DNA of 64,000 bases. Source: Xiphydria camelus (Eukaryota > Arthropoda > Insecta > Hymenoptera > Xiphydriidae). A model generated the notes under the pieces. The model made no database searches. It worked only from the letters and a program-made list of their open reading frames with translations, and had not been told where the DNA came from. Position numbers and translations under genes: made by a program. This document shows, piece by piece, positions 11,441-23,019 of the stretch. Within the stretch, counting starts at the first letter, position 1, and every line of letters starts with the position of its first letter. The stretch is taken from the NCBI GenBank assembly GCA_963678675.1, contig OY783194.1, forward strand, positions 21,678,278 to 21,742,277, given 5' to 3'.

Positions 11441-12105
11441 GATAAACTAAGGGCGCGTCAAAGAATTATCATTATGCACCACATGTTTCACGATAAACCT
11501 TTTTCCGCATTAAAATTTCCTGCTCCCTGATGGACTTTATACAAACCAACTAAGCATTTCGTACTGTGAGTACTCTTATGCAGGTTGATTAGGTCCACCT
11601 TGGTTCTTGGTCGCCATCCATATTATTTTTGACGAGTGCAGCGTTGTGATGCGATACAGAAACATTCTGTTCTTAAAAGATACATTTAAACGATTTTAAA
11701 GTTCTGTAAATAGAACACCATGCAACACAAAAGTTGTATAACGAAGCAATATGCGCTGCTAAAGAATAATTGTATAAGAGTTCTTTATTTGTTCTATAGC
11801 AGAACTCTAAGACAGCATTTTAGAACTGCTATAGAATTTTTATGGGATTGCTTTGTAACTGTGTTATAAAAGTTCTTTAAGACCTGTGAGAACGTTTACT
11901 CAGCAATTCTATAAGTGCTTCCTGCAGGCCTTACAGAACAGCTTAAAGAACTAAAACGTTCTATAGAACGGTGCCCATTCTTATCCTATAAGTGTTGTAA
12001 GAACGTTTTGAAAACGTTCTTAGAACAAGCATTGCTCTATAAGATTTGCTCTGAAAACGTTCTTACGACTTTTATAGAACATGAAATTGCTACCTGGGAA
12101 GATAA
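11441..12105 (+). repeat. EnSpm-related non-autonomous repeat, copy A
   Basis: This tract is clearly homologous, in the same orientation, to 23020-23512: both begin near AACTAAGGGCGCGTCAAA and end near GAACATGAAATTGCTACCTGGG or its variant. The interior is packed with TTCTATAG, CTATAAG and AACGTTCTTA motifs like those flanking the EnSpm-like genes. Copy A has about 175 extra bases (11475-11650) absent from copy B, so one insertion or deletion separates them. The 80-codon open frame at 11915-12157 is probably not a gene. Confidence 0.6.
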
Positions 12106-12157
12106 TGATCCAACTAAATTTTTGAAGAGCTACAGAGAACCAGTAAAAAAATATTGA

Positions 12158-12718
12158 CACTTAATATTCATGCTTTTAACATTGAGCCTTATGGGAAATT
12201 ACAGATTTTATTTTATTTTACAAAAAGTACCATTCAGATTTTAATAGAAAAGGAGAAAACAAGAGAAAACAATATCTAAAACATTTTACACACCTAAAAG
12301 TACAGCTTTAGAGCATGTGATATTAATGAATATAAAAAATGTACTTCTAATATTGTAGTGCATTAGATGTGGCAACGTCGTGAAGGAGATTACGATAAAA
12401 GGAACGCGCGCGAAATTTAAAAATGCATGAATTTAAAAGAATGTAGGTTTCATAAAAATTCTTTATTAAGAATAACATGAACAATGTTTTGTTAACACAG
12501 CCATTTTTATTAAATCCAATAAAATATAAATGACTAATAACGTTACACCTAATAATATTTCATTTTGCAGGTAATTAATCTTATAATAACGATTAATTGG
12601 TTATTTTTTTCTTTATTTTCTAAAAAATTAAAAATCCTCTGTATAATATTTGTTTGTTTTCGGTAACTTTAACAACACCATTCTCATCTTTGCCTAAAAT
12701 ATTTAATAAACCATTATA
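12158..12718. other. AT-rich spacer, no gene seen
   Basis: No coding sequence. GGCAACGTCGTGA at 12369 resembles the complement of a site at about 16157-16170 (CGTGACGTTGCC) on the other side of the Mutator-like gene, so these could be eroded ends of that element. I saw no matching 9-bp target duplication. Confidence 0.35.
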
Positions 12719-15700
12719 TTAATCTTTTTCATATGCATCGACCACCATTTCGTAAGTCACGTTTGCAGCGACCATTTTTTTCCTAATACCTACTGATGCA
12801 CAGCCTTTTAACAAATTTAATCCTTTCATAGCAACAGGCAAATTCTGCAAAAATTTTATTTTATTACAAGCATCGTCGCAACTAAAAAAAGACCCAAATA
12901 AATCATCGTTGGTAATGTTTAATTTGTTTAAAATTTGATCCAGCATGACGACGTCATGAAGAGCATCATGAGCTTTATCACAATTTATGTACAATACTTT
13001 AGCAATATTTTCTAACTTGTTATCACCATTCTTTGTTTTTCTAGTTTTTCTTTTTATTATAGGAAGTGAATCAGAATATCCAAGAATTATTCCATGAAAA
13101 TGTTCTTGTAAGAAACATTTTTCTATAGCCCTCATCAATCGAGGGTAGTCGAACGAGCAATTATTGAGCAGTTAAAATGCATTTTCGTTTGAATAGTCGT
13201 AAAAATTCATATAAAGCGACTAATGCTTCTGATAAAGTAACAGTTGTAATAGGTTGGCCGTGAAGTACAAGTTTACTATAAACCAGCCATAAACCATGCA
13301 CTTTACTAGTTTCTTCAAAAATTGTTTGTGTTGGTTTGACATACACTGAAAATTCATACTGCTTGTACTACGCAGCAATCTGTAAAATATCAGAAGTCTT
13401 GCAAAAACATCCTGTCTCTAAATCAAATAATACTAAAATCGGTTCTTTATGATCATCTACTTTGCAATCGGAATACATTCATGTAGATAATTAAGTAGCC
13501 CCATATTACTTTCATACAAAGTACCCTCTTTGGTTTCATTTCTATTTTTTAAAGCAGTTTTTGATTTTGTTACAAAAATTCGTCTTAATTTGGCAGCCCG
13601 TGTCACGGATTTAGCGTATTTTGTTTGGCTAAAAGAGTCTATTTTATTACAAAATTTTATGGAATGACCTCCATATGACATTTTGAGACTTTGCGATAAA
13701 TGAGTAATGTATCTTTCCTCTATATTTTTTTTACTTATTGCACACGCTACTCTGCCATCTCCAGCTACTGCTTTACCATACAATCGTGTTTTTGGAGCTT
13801 TACTTACTATCATAAAATTCAAGCTCTCATTCGGATTACTTGAAGCTCCACTAACAAGTTGAGAAGATTTAAGTGCTAGGTTATTAAACATAAATTTTAA
13901 AGCTTCAAAGAAATTTTCATCTTTGAAGCCATCACCGATATTTGTATGTTTATAATTTTCGGTATTTGATTTATAACCACACCACTTCCCACAATCATTA
14001 TGATAGTTAAAAGCATGATAAGGAATATTTTTAATAGCTTGTGCCATGCTAGTTTGATCTCCTTGATTTTGTGACACGCAGTAGTTAAAACATTTTTTCA
14101 GATATTGGATAGCAGTTCCTGTCATTTCTTTATAACTCTTACTTATTTTATATAATTCACTAACAACACCTTTCGACGTATGATTTTTATCAGATTGTTT
14201 TAAAATTTCATGGTCATTTGCTGCTTTCACGGCACAAATGGAGCTGCTGTCATTATCAGGGATGAATATTCCTATTTGAATGTTACATGCTGACAGTATG
14301 GGATGATCTTTCGTCAGAAGAGCTGCTGCATGGGGCTCCATGGCCTTAGCACTGCCCACACAATTCAAACGACAATTATGATCCTCAGGCAAGTGGCCTT
14401 GATCACATTTAGCACATTTGCGGTTTAACGTTACATAGGCAATAACTTTTTTCGTAAAATGTCCTATTAAAGCAGCTGTCACAGATAAACTATCATATGT
14501 TCTTCCAGTGCTTCTTGAGAACTAAAGACGCACCATGCCAAAAGACGCTGCTATACGCACAATCTGATTATCTGATATATTTTTGTCTTCAAAATCAATT
14601 TTACTCGTGGAAGGAAATAGGAAATCTGCTTGGTGATTGGGAGATCTGAAATAAAAATTAGAGAACAATAGTTGAGAATTTTAATAAATATTTTGTATTA
14701 TTTATTAACATTTCCTAAAAATACTAAAAAATGTATAATTATGCGACTGTTAAGAGATTAATAAACGAATAATAGAAAAATCACTAGTAAAAACTATAAT
14801 TATATACAGTATGTCCCGTGGATATAAAACGCAAGTATTTGAATTTCCCCCACATTTGACTTTGGTAGTGCTTGGAACGGTGCTGTAGTTAGTTGGCTTC
14901 AGAAGAGTGCGCTGCGTTCTTACGAGCCGTGTTTCCGCGAAACCTGTATGATTATTTCTCATCACTTTTCTACACATTATTTACCATTATAGACAAATTT
15001 AGTTAATTTCGAGGTTAGACGCTTCGATCTCCCGAATTGACAGTTCCCGGGAGATCAGACGTTTTACACTTTTCGGCTCTCGAAACACGGCTCGTAAGAA
15101 CGCAGCGCACTCTTCTGAAGCCAACTCTAACTACAGCACCGTTCCAAGCACTACCAAAGTTAAATGTCAGGGAAATTCAAATACTTGCGTTATCCACGGG
15201 ACATACTGTACGATTTCAATCTGAAAATTTTCGAAAATTTCTTGTGTACAATGTCATCAAAAGTAAAACATTTTCTAACAAAAAAGCATCGCATGATTAG
15301 CAGTTTTCAATTCAACACAATACATTAAAACTCGAGTATATGTGTACAATTCAATTAAAATAAATCACTCCGACATGACAGTTTCATTTACAACATAATT
15401 TTTAACTTGTCAACATTTTCAATAGGTAATCGTCTCTCTTTCTAAGCAGCAGCTAGACAACTTTCTCGAACTAAATTTTCAACACCCCTAATTACCTCAT
15501 TTTCATGTGTTTGATAGGTATGCCAGTTGATTTCTGGGATATTCATTGCAGTAAATACCTTATTAAATGTGTATTTCCCATACCACTGTTCATAGCACCT
15601 GGAAAAAATATATCAATATAAACGTAATCTATCTATTTGGAGTTGACAATTTAATTTAATGGTTTGATGATTTAAAAAATATTAAAACCTATTGATACTT

Positions 15701-15990
15701 ACCAATTACTGCTTTGGTATTAGAGTCGAAATGACTGCTTTGCTTAGAAACTGAGTGTTGTTTCTCGGTGGAGACCCCAGTAATTTTTTCGCAGTGTCTG
15801 CAGTTTATATAAAAAATTGAGCCAAGCCAGAATGTTTTTCTGACAAGATGTCATTCAAAGACAATATAGACTTGCAATCCATACAAAACATATTTTTTCC
15901 CAGCGTTTTTATATGAATAATTCGACGACCTTCGATGCCATCAAATGAATCACTATCAATGTTTTTTTCCGCTTTAAAGTTACGTGACAC
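12719..15990 (-). pseudogene. Mutator-like transposase fused to a DEDD exonuclease, decayed
   Basis: Read from right to left. Exon 1 (15990-15703) has GRRIIHIKTLGKNMFCMDC and then CRHCEKITG in another frame, ending at GTAAGT. The next exon begins after TTTTTTCCAG (about 15600) with a block typical of the Mutator-like transposase N terminus, but with stops. The core is an open frame at 14482-13457: a Cys/His cluster (CAKCDQGH), NESLNFMIVSKAPKTRLYG, and EGTLYESNMG at its end. The exonuclease follows: FDLETG (about 13420), an in-frame TAG near 13375, a frameshift near 13150, then an open frame at 13138-12719 with HDALHDVVMLDQIL. At least four lesions are visible, and a MITE (14807-15208) splits the gene. 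The remnant at 52.7-53.7 kb has the same exonuclease, supporting the fused architecture. Confidence 0.7.
14807..15208. mobile_element. Fold-back MITE, 402 bp, inserted in the Mutator-like gene
   Basis: The ends CAGTATGTCCCGTGGAT are inverted copies flanked by TA (14805-14806, 15209-15210). The arms (14807-14990 and 15010-15208) are nearly complementary over their length. It shares internal sequence (ACGCTTCGATCTCCCGAATT) with the MITE at 10767-11145, so both belong to one family. It lies between transposase exons, so it arrived after that element or within one of its introns. Confidence 0.82.
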
Positions 15991-16478
15991 GAACTTTCCA
16001 CTCTATTGTCCTTTAATTTATTTGCTAATACAACCTGCTGCAGTCTTTTCTCGTACGTTTTTTGTATCACTCTTTTACCTTTCTAATAACATATTTTTGT
16101 ATCGTAATAAATGGTTTTGACGGCGACATTATTTTGTCAATAACTTGCCAGTCTATCGTGACGTTGCCTAATCTAAATACTACGTAAGACAGTACTACCT
16201 TAATATGAAATAAAAAAATTGTAGGACGCCCCCATTGCTTGGTTGCAGATCCAAGTCCAGGTTCTGTATAAACAGAAATAATATAGGATATATATATTCT
16301 CGACATAAAATTGCCCGATAATGCAAGCATTTGTGGAATTACTATTTTGACTAATTACAGGCCTCAAAAAGCGGGTTGCATTGCATTGTCCTTGGGTTAC
16401 GTTTATTTAACACAATAGCAATCACAAATTCCGTTACAGTTAGCTTTCCTGGACAGTGGTAACAGTGAAAAACCAGGC
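15991..16478. other. Spacer without a clear gene
   Basis: No supported coding region. GGTTGCAGATCCAAGTCCAG near 16251 is similar, in the opposite orientation, to GAACCTGGATCTGCAAC near 51343, so a low-copy dispersed repeat may pass through both places. Confidence 0.3.
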
Positions 16479-16724
16479 CTAACTGAGTGAATATAATAAG
16501 ACGAAAATGAGATATGTAGTGTTTTTATATCCAACTGTAATCGATTCAGCCAGATCCGATAGTTCACTGATAAAATGTAACACTCTCAGGAAAAATACAC
16601 CAATTCTATTCAAAGGTATATTTACATCTTGTATTGTACATTCTTCTATTTTCTTATATTCCACAGCGAAATATTGATTAGTGGTACAGGTATCAAATGT
16701 TGCAGCAATTATTTTTAATAACAA
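16479..16724 (-). other. Unassigned open frame, partly repeated at 48.5 kb
   Basis: An 81-residue minus-strand frame (AATFDTCTTNQYFAVEYKKI and on). About 60 bases encoding its first part recur near 48510-48560 next to the Helitron end, and a shorter part near 49470. I do not recognise the protein. It could be a host exon fragment carried by a Helitron or just part of a repeat. Confidence 0.25.
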
Positions 16725-16751
16725 ATGAAAAGAACATAAGTAATATATTAT

Positions 16752-17058
16752 ATCTATCTATCTATATAAATAAAAATGTAACTGTTCGTTTGTACAAAAT
16801 CTAAGATCTCCGAAAGTTTTTCACCGATTGCTTTGAAATTTTGACACAGCGTTGCAGTCGAATACGAGCGTGTTTTTATATACCTACTATTTATATACTC
16901 ACTCCCTTAAGGGGGTAAATAAATAAAAATGTAAATATTCGTTTATCTAAAATCTTAAATCTCCGAAAGTTTTTACCGATTGCATTGAAATTTTGACACA
17001 ACGTTGCATTCGAATACGCACGTGTTTTTATATACCTACTATTTATATACCTACTCCC
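16752..17058 (+). repeat. Helitron-like 5' sequence in tandem (~155-bp units)
   Basis: After TCTATCTATCTATA comes ATAAATAAAAATGTAA, then a block (CTCCGAAAGTTTTTCACCGA, TTTGAAATTTTGACACA) of the kind found at insect Helitron 5' ends. The unit repeats at about 16764 and 16917, and a third, partial unit resumes at 19316, on the far side of the nested TTAA elements. The unit junction contains CCCTTAAGGGGG, and the insertion used that TTAA in the second unit. Confidence 0.5.
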
Positions 17059-17628
17059 TTAATACGTTGCCTGCCAACGTGTCATGATTGTTTTGGTCGC
17101 ACCACGCCGAAGTGTTTGTATTTTTTCTAAGCACTATACAGGGCGCAAATGAATGTGCTATTCAGTTTTAACCCTTATGTCATCGGAATAGTCTGGCCAG
17201 ACTATTTTGAATTTCAAACTATTAATTTCGATGGAAAATATTCAACTACAGACGGCATATTCCATGTTATCCTCAACTGGCATGTAAACAACTGAAATAA
17301 ATGACGCATACAAATTCTATGTGTCGGTGATGGTCTTCGGCGTGGCTTAAACCATTTTACTACGTTGGTCGTCGGAATAGTCTGGCCAGACTACTGTGTT
17401 TCATACGTACGTATGAATGGAAAATTTTTGTGATTGGAGTAATAAAATCGGTAATTTGTGGCTCAATTGTTTATGATGTGTTGAAGTGTTTATTATTATC
17501 TAGTAGCTAATATTGCGTTTTTCATTCTGTGTATAATATCGAGTGCCATATGACTCCTTGCTATTTTTTTCGATAATTTTGTTTTCGTTTCTTTACTTAT
17601 TTCTTTACTGTTCACACTGCCTAAAAAA

Positions 17629-17745
17629 TCCACGTGGCATTCCACGTGTACTGTCCACGCGGAATCCACGCGGATGTCCATGTGGTGAATGGGTATCCCG
17701 TACGAACTGATGAATCCACGTTGAATTCCACGTGGACTGCTCGCG
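17629..17745. repeat. Degenerate TCCACGTGGAAT repeat tract, split by an insertion
   Basis: Short palindromic units related to TCCACGTGGAATCCACG repeat here about six times, and the same kind of tract resumes at about 18692-18895 beyond the inserted 936-bp element. The tract belongs to the inner piggyBac-like element. Confidence 0.55.
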
Positions 17746-17752
17746 TAGATAA

Positions 17753-18688
17753 CACAGGTTTACAAAAAAAAAAGTCCGGACTATTTGACCGGACCATGGT
17801 ATTCCGAGGTATTTTTGCGTCCTGAATCCGATCCCGAGGTCATCTGAGCCCCATCACGTCAAAAAAACGAGATTTCAAGGTCATTTAGAGGTTAAAATGA
17901 CAATTTTTTGGAACTGGACCCGGGACAATTTCTCAAGCGACGTGTTGAGTTAGAGGGTAGCTGTTTAGGTCTTGAATACCTTCCAAACATTGGAATGGAG
18001 TCCTAAATCTCGACCGGGACTATCACAGAACCACCCCAGTGGATAAAATGTTGCCATGATCGTTGCATCTCGCGGATTACGATCTCCCTGTCAAGGCATC
18101 CAATTCCGGCGATCCGTTCACTGTGACATATTGACAGTGGACCCAGCACTGACCCTAATGGCCTTAGAACCTTGGAGTCATGCTCTGGGTGCTGCTCAGG
18201 GCAGTCCCATTTCCTTATTTATTTAGTTCACGGGCTCTTGCCCTTTTCAAAGACATTACAACCAACACAATTGGACGGCACAAATTTGCTGTAAGTTGAC
18301 GAAGGAATCTTACCAACTCACGAGTTTAAGCTCCCTGCCAAGACGCAGAAACTTGACGGAAAACTTCCATATCTCGAGAACTGCTCAACCCATTCGTCTG
18401 AAATTTCGCACCATGTTAGGGGACTTCTTGGGAACATTGTTTGTATCCGAACAATAAATACCCTTCTGTAAAGCCGATTGTTCGTGTACAATCGGCCCTA
18501 TGAAACAGCATGCAGGACATGAGTCAAAAATTTGTGCGTCTGCAGTGGCAACCTCCTCGTTGCAAATCTCGTTTTTCTGACATGATTGGGCTCAGATGAA
18601 CTCGGGATCGGATTCAGGACGCCAAAATACCTCGGAATACCATGGTCCGGTCAAATAGTCCGGACTATTTTTTTTTTGTAAACCTGTG
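17753..18688. mobile_element. TAA-flanked element, 936 bp, inverted repeats over 100 bp
   Basis: The ends read CACAGGTTTAC followed by poly(A) and GTCCGGACTATTTGACCGGA, and are complementary for about 110 bases. TAA flanks both sides (17750-17752, 18689-18691). A CACAG start with a 3-bp duplication fits the CMC (CACTA/Chapaev-type) group, but no transposase is present, so the class is an inference. Confidence 0.75.
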
Positions 18689-20041
18689 TAATTCTCTTGG
18701 GATTCCACGAAGAATCACATGTGAAATTCCGTGTGAACTGTACACATGGAATACCACGTAGATTATCTATGTGGATTGCAGTGCTTTTTTTGCAAGCAAT
18801 TTCACTATTATTTATTATATGATATTATATGTCTATATCGACACATAAAAAATTTCCAAGGAGATTATCCATGTGAACAGTCCACGCGTTACATTTCAAA
18901 ACACTTTCCAGGTAAAAAGTACCACTCACACACACACACATATCCTCGGACACCAATTTCCACTTACACATACTTCAATACACACAAGTACACAATACAC
19001 AATAGCAAACATTGTTACACCTGGATATTACGCGCTATTTTTACCTGTAGACTGGCCAGACTACTTCCGACGACGTAAAGGTGGAATTCTATCCGATGAC
19101 ATAAGGGTTAAGGCATATTGGTATGATTTTTGGTGCATACCACTTATTACGCCGCTTCGGTCATGCCTTATGTAGAATATCATCAGGATTGCGACCGACG
19201 GCGTGCTAGAAATGAAAATATGTACGATTGATATTTCGGTCAAAATGACCGACGCGGCGCCGGAGAATCGGCAACGTTTCGGCTATTATGACCGACATGG
19301 CAGGGAACGTGTTAAGGAGGTAAACAAATAAAAATGTATCTTAAATCTCCGACAGTTCTTCCCGATGATCTTGGGCATTGCTTGATTTGGTGAAATATAA
19401 ATAGCTATCAGAGTTAAATCATTTGACCATTGTCCAAAACACATCGAGCAGCACACATTTCATCAATTTCTGCTACATGTAGGTACTGCTAAATTTTCCA
19501 CTATTCCGGGAAAGGTGCGGGACTGCGAACGCATTCGCAACCCACGTTACTTAATTTGCGATGATAGTGAGCGGCAAGAAATGACGTAGAAGTCCCTTTG
19601 CGAAGGAACACAAATTTACGTCACTTGATGTATTTTGTAAATGTCATGATATAAACATTAATGTAACCTAAAAATCTTTGTAGAGCAAAGGCAATTTTCG
19701 GAGCGACAAAGCACGCAAATACTTCTGACTCTCAATTACGCAGGTCGGCTGCGCAGTGTCACGATAGAGCTTGGTAGCCATCTGGCGGCAACGCAAGCAA
19801 CCGCGTGAGCAACGACGGCAGTTCATCATGGCCGCTGATCAGAGCCACACGTCCCATGATCTCCTCTTGTATACTAATTAATAAAGCATTAGAGTCTCAA
19901 TGAAGAGTTAATTCATTACACGCAGTGCATGAGTGTAGCGACAGTACTACGCACGGTCGAGAGCGCTGGTGTGGGGATGTAACGCTCTTTCGTCCCATCT
20001 CGCGTGACTTCACTACCCTCAGCAAAGAAGTTTCACTTCAA

Positions 20042-20128
20042 TATCTATACCCGAGGATAAAAGTGTATTAAGTCCACTTAATACTTAATAGGACTTAATA
20101 CACTTTTATCCTGGGGGGTACAGATATT
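20042..20128. repeat. Near-perfect short hairpin
   Basis: GATAAAAGTGTATTAAGTCC at 20055 is matched by its complement at 20093-20112, and the flanking ATATCTATACCC is matched by a similar complement, giving arms of about 35 bases around an 11-base loop. It may be a very small fold-back MITE or a source of hairpin RNA. Confidence 0.7.
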
Positions 20129-20206
20129 GTATACCCATAAGCATTGTGAAATTAAACACATTAGAAACATACGCTTTCTCTTTTCTTTCTTTTTCCATTT
20201 AACCAG
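20122..20206 (+). repeat. Helitron 3'-tail fragment lacking the terminus
   Basis: The sequence AGCATTGTGAAATTAAACA and then a pyrimidine tract and CCATTTAACCAGACT matches the segment just upstream of the Helitron end at 48093-48180, but the terminal hairpin and CTAG are absent here. With the Helitron-like 5' sequence at 16752, it may delimit an old Helitron broken by later insertions. Confidence 0.5.
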
Positions 20207-20607
20207 ACTGTTCCGTCGCAAAGGGATTTCTACATATCGTTTCTTACCATTCATTATCATCGCGATCAAGTAACGCGCTAATCTAGAGTTAATCTCGACA
20301 TCGGACGCAATGGCAATGTGGGTGGGCGGCATGTCTCGACGAACGTAGACTGCGAACGCGCTCGCAATCCCGCACCTTTCTCGGAAGGTTAATTACCGGA
20401 CGGGTTGGAATGAGCCATTTCCCACAGCATCGAATCTAATAGATACCGCTAAACTTCGAATGCTGAATCAGCTTTGTAAGGAGCAGAAATGACGAATCCC
20501 AATGGGTGACCGATCGGGAAAACCTGACACCTGGCTCATCCAGCTACAAAGAATCGAACCGTCATTCGAGGTAGCTTTTTTTTTCGAGGTAGGCTGACCT
20601 ATCTTAA

Positions 20608-21128
20608 GGTTTCTCGAGCGTTATACTAAAAATAGTGAGAAATGCTTGAAAATGATTGCATTCGGTAGATTGAAGTAAAAAAAAATTCAGTTAAATTTTC
20701 AAGTCTTTTAAGAAGCTCGTTGCAAAGATTTTTGAATGACAAGATAACATGTGTTCTTATGGGTTATAACCAACAAACCGCGATATTTCTGAGAAAAATA
20801 GTGAAAAAATTCTGATATTTTTTGAACAACAAGTTTAATGAACTAAAATCATCTATACCAATTTTCACGTTCATTAAGAAGCCCGTTATTTTTTATTAAT
20901 TGTTCTTTATAAATTTAACTTTTGATAAGTCAATGTGGCAACGTTGCATGACGTACAGATGCATGACCAGATGTTTTGGGCTTCATTTTTGATATGTACA
21001 CATACTACTGTTGACTGTACGACAAACATTGTTGCCACATCGCACGAAGAACATACTTTAGAGTGTTACTGTACTTCAGTGGACTAACTTTTTTAGCAGG
21101 GAAAAGTCCCTGTACCGCTCGAGAAACC
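20608..21128. mobile_element. TTAA-flanked MITE, 521 bp
   Basis: Ends GGTTTCTCGAGCG are inverted copies flanked by TTAA (20604-20607, 21129-21132). The 13-bp terminal repeat and TTAA site fit a piggyBac- or Kolobok-type non-autonomous element. No gene inside. Confidence 0.72.
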
Positions 21129-21171
21129 TTAATGGTCAGGGACGAGCAAACGCTACTCATACCCATTAGGT

Positions 21172-22826
21172 AGTCCAGTCATTGAAGTCCTGAATTAGAA
21201 ATAATTAAAGAGGATCTGAATTTTTTACAGTAGGTACTGTTTGCACCCTACAACAACTTCCTGATATTTTGAAGGATCATCCCCGGTCGGATTGTTTAAA
21301 AAAGAGATGTAAACAAAAAAAAACCGATTTTTTGCGAATATCTCTTTAACTTTCAAGAATAACGAGAAAATCTTCAAATAAAAGTTGTAAACAATCGAAT
21401 TTATAATAAAAAAGTCTTAGTGGAATTTTTTCCTATATGCAATAGGGAAGCGGCAAAATGCGTTCAAAGTTTGCGCACCACCTAAGGGAGCATGCTGCGC
21501 TTAAAAAATTCATAAGAAATCGAAAAATTACTCTTTTTCGATGATTTCTTTTAAAATCGCATCTACAGGAGTAGACCTACATTTTGAGCGATATAGAAAA
21601 AAAATTAATGCATTATTAATGCGATTATTGATTATTTTAGATTTTAAACCGATTCTTTTCACTGAAAACATTGGGGAACAATTTGTTTTCTTTTAACTTG
21701 GTATTCGTTAGATTATTATCTAAAAAAAAGTCCTCTACGGCTTCGCACTGAATACCTTCTGTGTGGAGATATAATATAATATAATACAACTGATTTTCTG
21801 GTGAGTGGCAGTCCTGAATGAAATCTGTGGCCGCACCATTGTACTAGGGACCGACAGAGAACGCGCATATATTCCCGACTCTCTCTTAGTCATAAACGCG
21901 TTCTGCACTGCGCGAAGCCGTCTGTGCCTCTACCAAGGAGTAGGTGTCCAACTACCTGCTCTTTACCTCTGTAGACCTTCGGCACGCTGCCAAAAAGTGC
22001 AATGGTAGTATCATGTATGCCCTTTGAGGTTTCGGTAATAATGCATATGCTGATAAACGACCAAGCAAAATTGACAGGTCCCCGTGGAACTTGTGTTGGA
22101 GAAGTTAATTACTTATTGCAAAAAAAAATCGCATCTTGCAATGATAGTATCACGTATGCCGAGCATGTGAAACGATATTTCATAGAAAAAATAATATATA
22201 TTCAAGAGAACGATCGGCATACGTGTATCGTAGGGACTAAGGGTCGGTATATGCTCTAAAAAGTGTTGTAAATTCAGAATTTTTTAAATGATTATATCAC
22301 ACATCATGTCCAACTACCTACTCTTAACCTCTACTGCGCCATGAGGACGACAGAGGTGGGAGCTAAACAGTATTTCTCTCTGTTGAAACACGTAGTGCGT
22401 GCTAGCGACGAATAAACGTTGTTGGAGCAATGCGAGCAATTTGTTAGTGTATAGTAATATCCATTTTATTAAGGAAGAAAATTCTTTTATTTTGTGGGTG
22501 ATTGTAAATTTTTTTTTCTATTTTTACAATACCTTTAATTCAGAATTATCTTCTACAGGTGTCATCGAAATACTCCTGAAATGTTGAATTATACAGTTTT
22601 TTATTTGGGCACAGAAGTTTTTAACGTTTAATAGAAAATTTCAAAAATAATACAAAAATTATAAATACCTATTATATTATAACACATACACTTAAACTTG
22701 TTAATCCATATCTTCAAATATGATTATAAATAATTGAATTTTTTTCAATACAGCATTTTTAGAAATTTCAAAAAGAATCAAAATCAATATCATTATCTAT
22801 ATCATCTTCTTCGAATTCATAAATAG
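21172..22826. repeat. Giant inverted repeat, left arm (~1.65 kb)
   Basis: This arm is nearly identical to the complement of 24009-25667, from TAGTCCAGTCATTGAAGTCC at its outer end to TTCTTCGAATTCATAAA at its inner end. A few substitutions and a 4-bp indel (near 22200 against 24625) separate the arms. The duplicated short open frames (for example 21805-22008 and 24827-25030) change little between arms only because the whole arm does; I see no reason to call them genes. A possible AGGTA duplication flanks the pair (left 21169-21173, right about 25669-25673), which is tentative. Confidence 0.85.
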
Positions 22827-23011
22827 TGTTCTCATTTGCGTTAATAAGAATGTCGTACTTGTTATAAATACTTGTTATAAATACATGATATAAATAAATA
22901 TATAACATATATCCTTAAACTTGTTAATCCATATCTTCAAATGTGATTATAAATGATTGAATTTTTTTTCAATGCACCATTTTTTAAAATTTCAAAAAGA
23001 ATCAAAATCAT
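22678..23011. repeat. Local direct duplication (~110 bp, two copies)
   Basis: AACTTGTTAATCCATATCTTC and about 90 following bases occur at 22695 and again at 22920, in the same orientation. The second copy extends past the inner boundary of the left arm into the spacer, so the spacer began as repeat-derived sequence. Confidence 0.6.
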
Positions 23012-23019
23012 AAGGTAAT

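Larger units (their letters stand above)
17172..19107. mobile_element. Inner TTAA-flanked piggyBac-like element, 1.9 kb
   Basis: Perfect inverted ends CCCTTATGTCATCGGA flanked by TTAA (17168-17171, 19108-19111). A second inverted pair near the ends, AGTCTGGCCAGACTA (about 17190, 17380 and 19050), probably marks subterminal binding sites. It is non-autonomous and is itself interrupted by the element at 17753-18688. Confidence 0.8.
17063..19311. mobile_element. Outer TTAA-flanked element, piggyBac-like termini
   Basis: The ends read inward TACGTTGCCTGCCA (left) and CACGTTCCCTGCCA (right) and are flanked by TTAA (17059-17062 and 19312-19315). Its own arms are only 17063-17171 and 19108-19311; the rest is a second TTAA element inserted inside it. 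No transposase gene remains. Confidence 0.72.
19493..20398. mobile_element. Non-autonomous element with ~110-bp inverted ends
   Basis: GGAAAGGTGCGGGACTGCGA (about 19508) and its complement (about 20350-20385) mark the outer arms, and CCCTTTGCGAAGGAAC (19594) against GTTCCGTCGCAAAGGG (20211) marks the inner arms. The exact ends and target duplication were not resolved. The centre holds a hairpin element and a Helitron-tail fragment, so it too is nested. Confidence 0.55.

Noticed and set aside
12369..16170. Terminal repeats of the Mutator-like element
   Set aside because: GGCAACGTC-type sequences on both sides match for only about a dozen bases and no 9-bp duplication was found, so boundaries are not claimed.
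18746..19175. Overlapping plus-strand frames of 100-110 residues
   Set aside because: They cross a CA-repeat, palindromic repeats and the end of a TTAA element; no motifs.
21805..22008. 67-residue frame conserved between the two arms of the giant inverted repeat
   Set aside because: Conservation extends equally through the non-coding parts of the arms, so it is not evidence for a gene.
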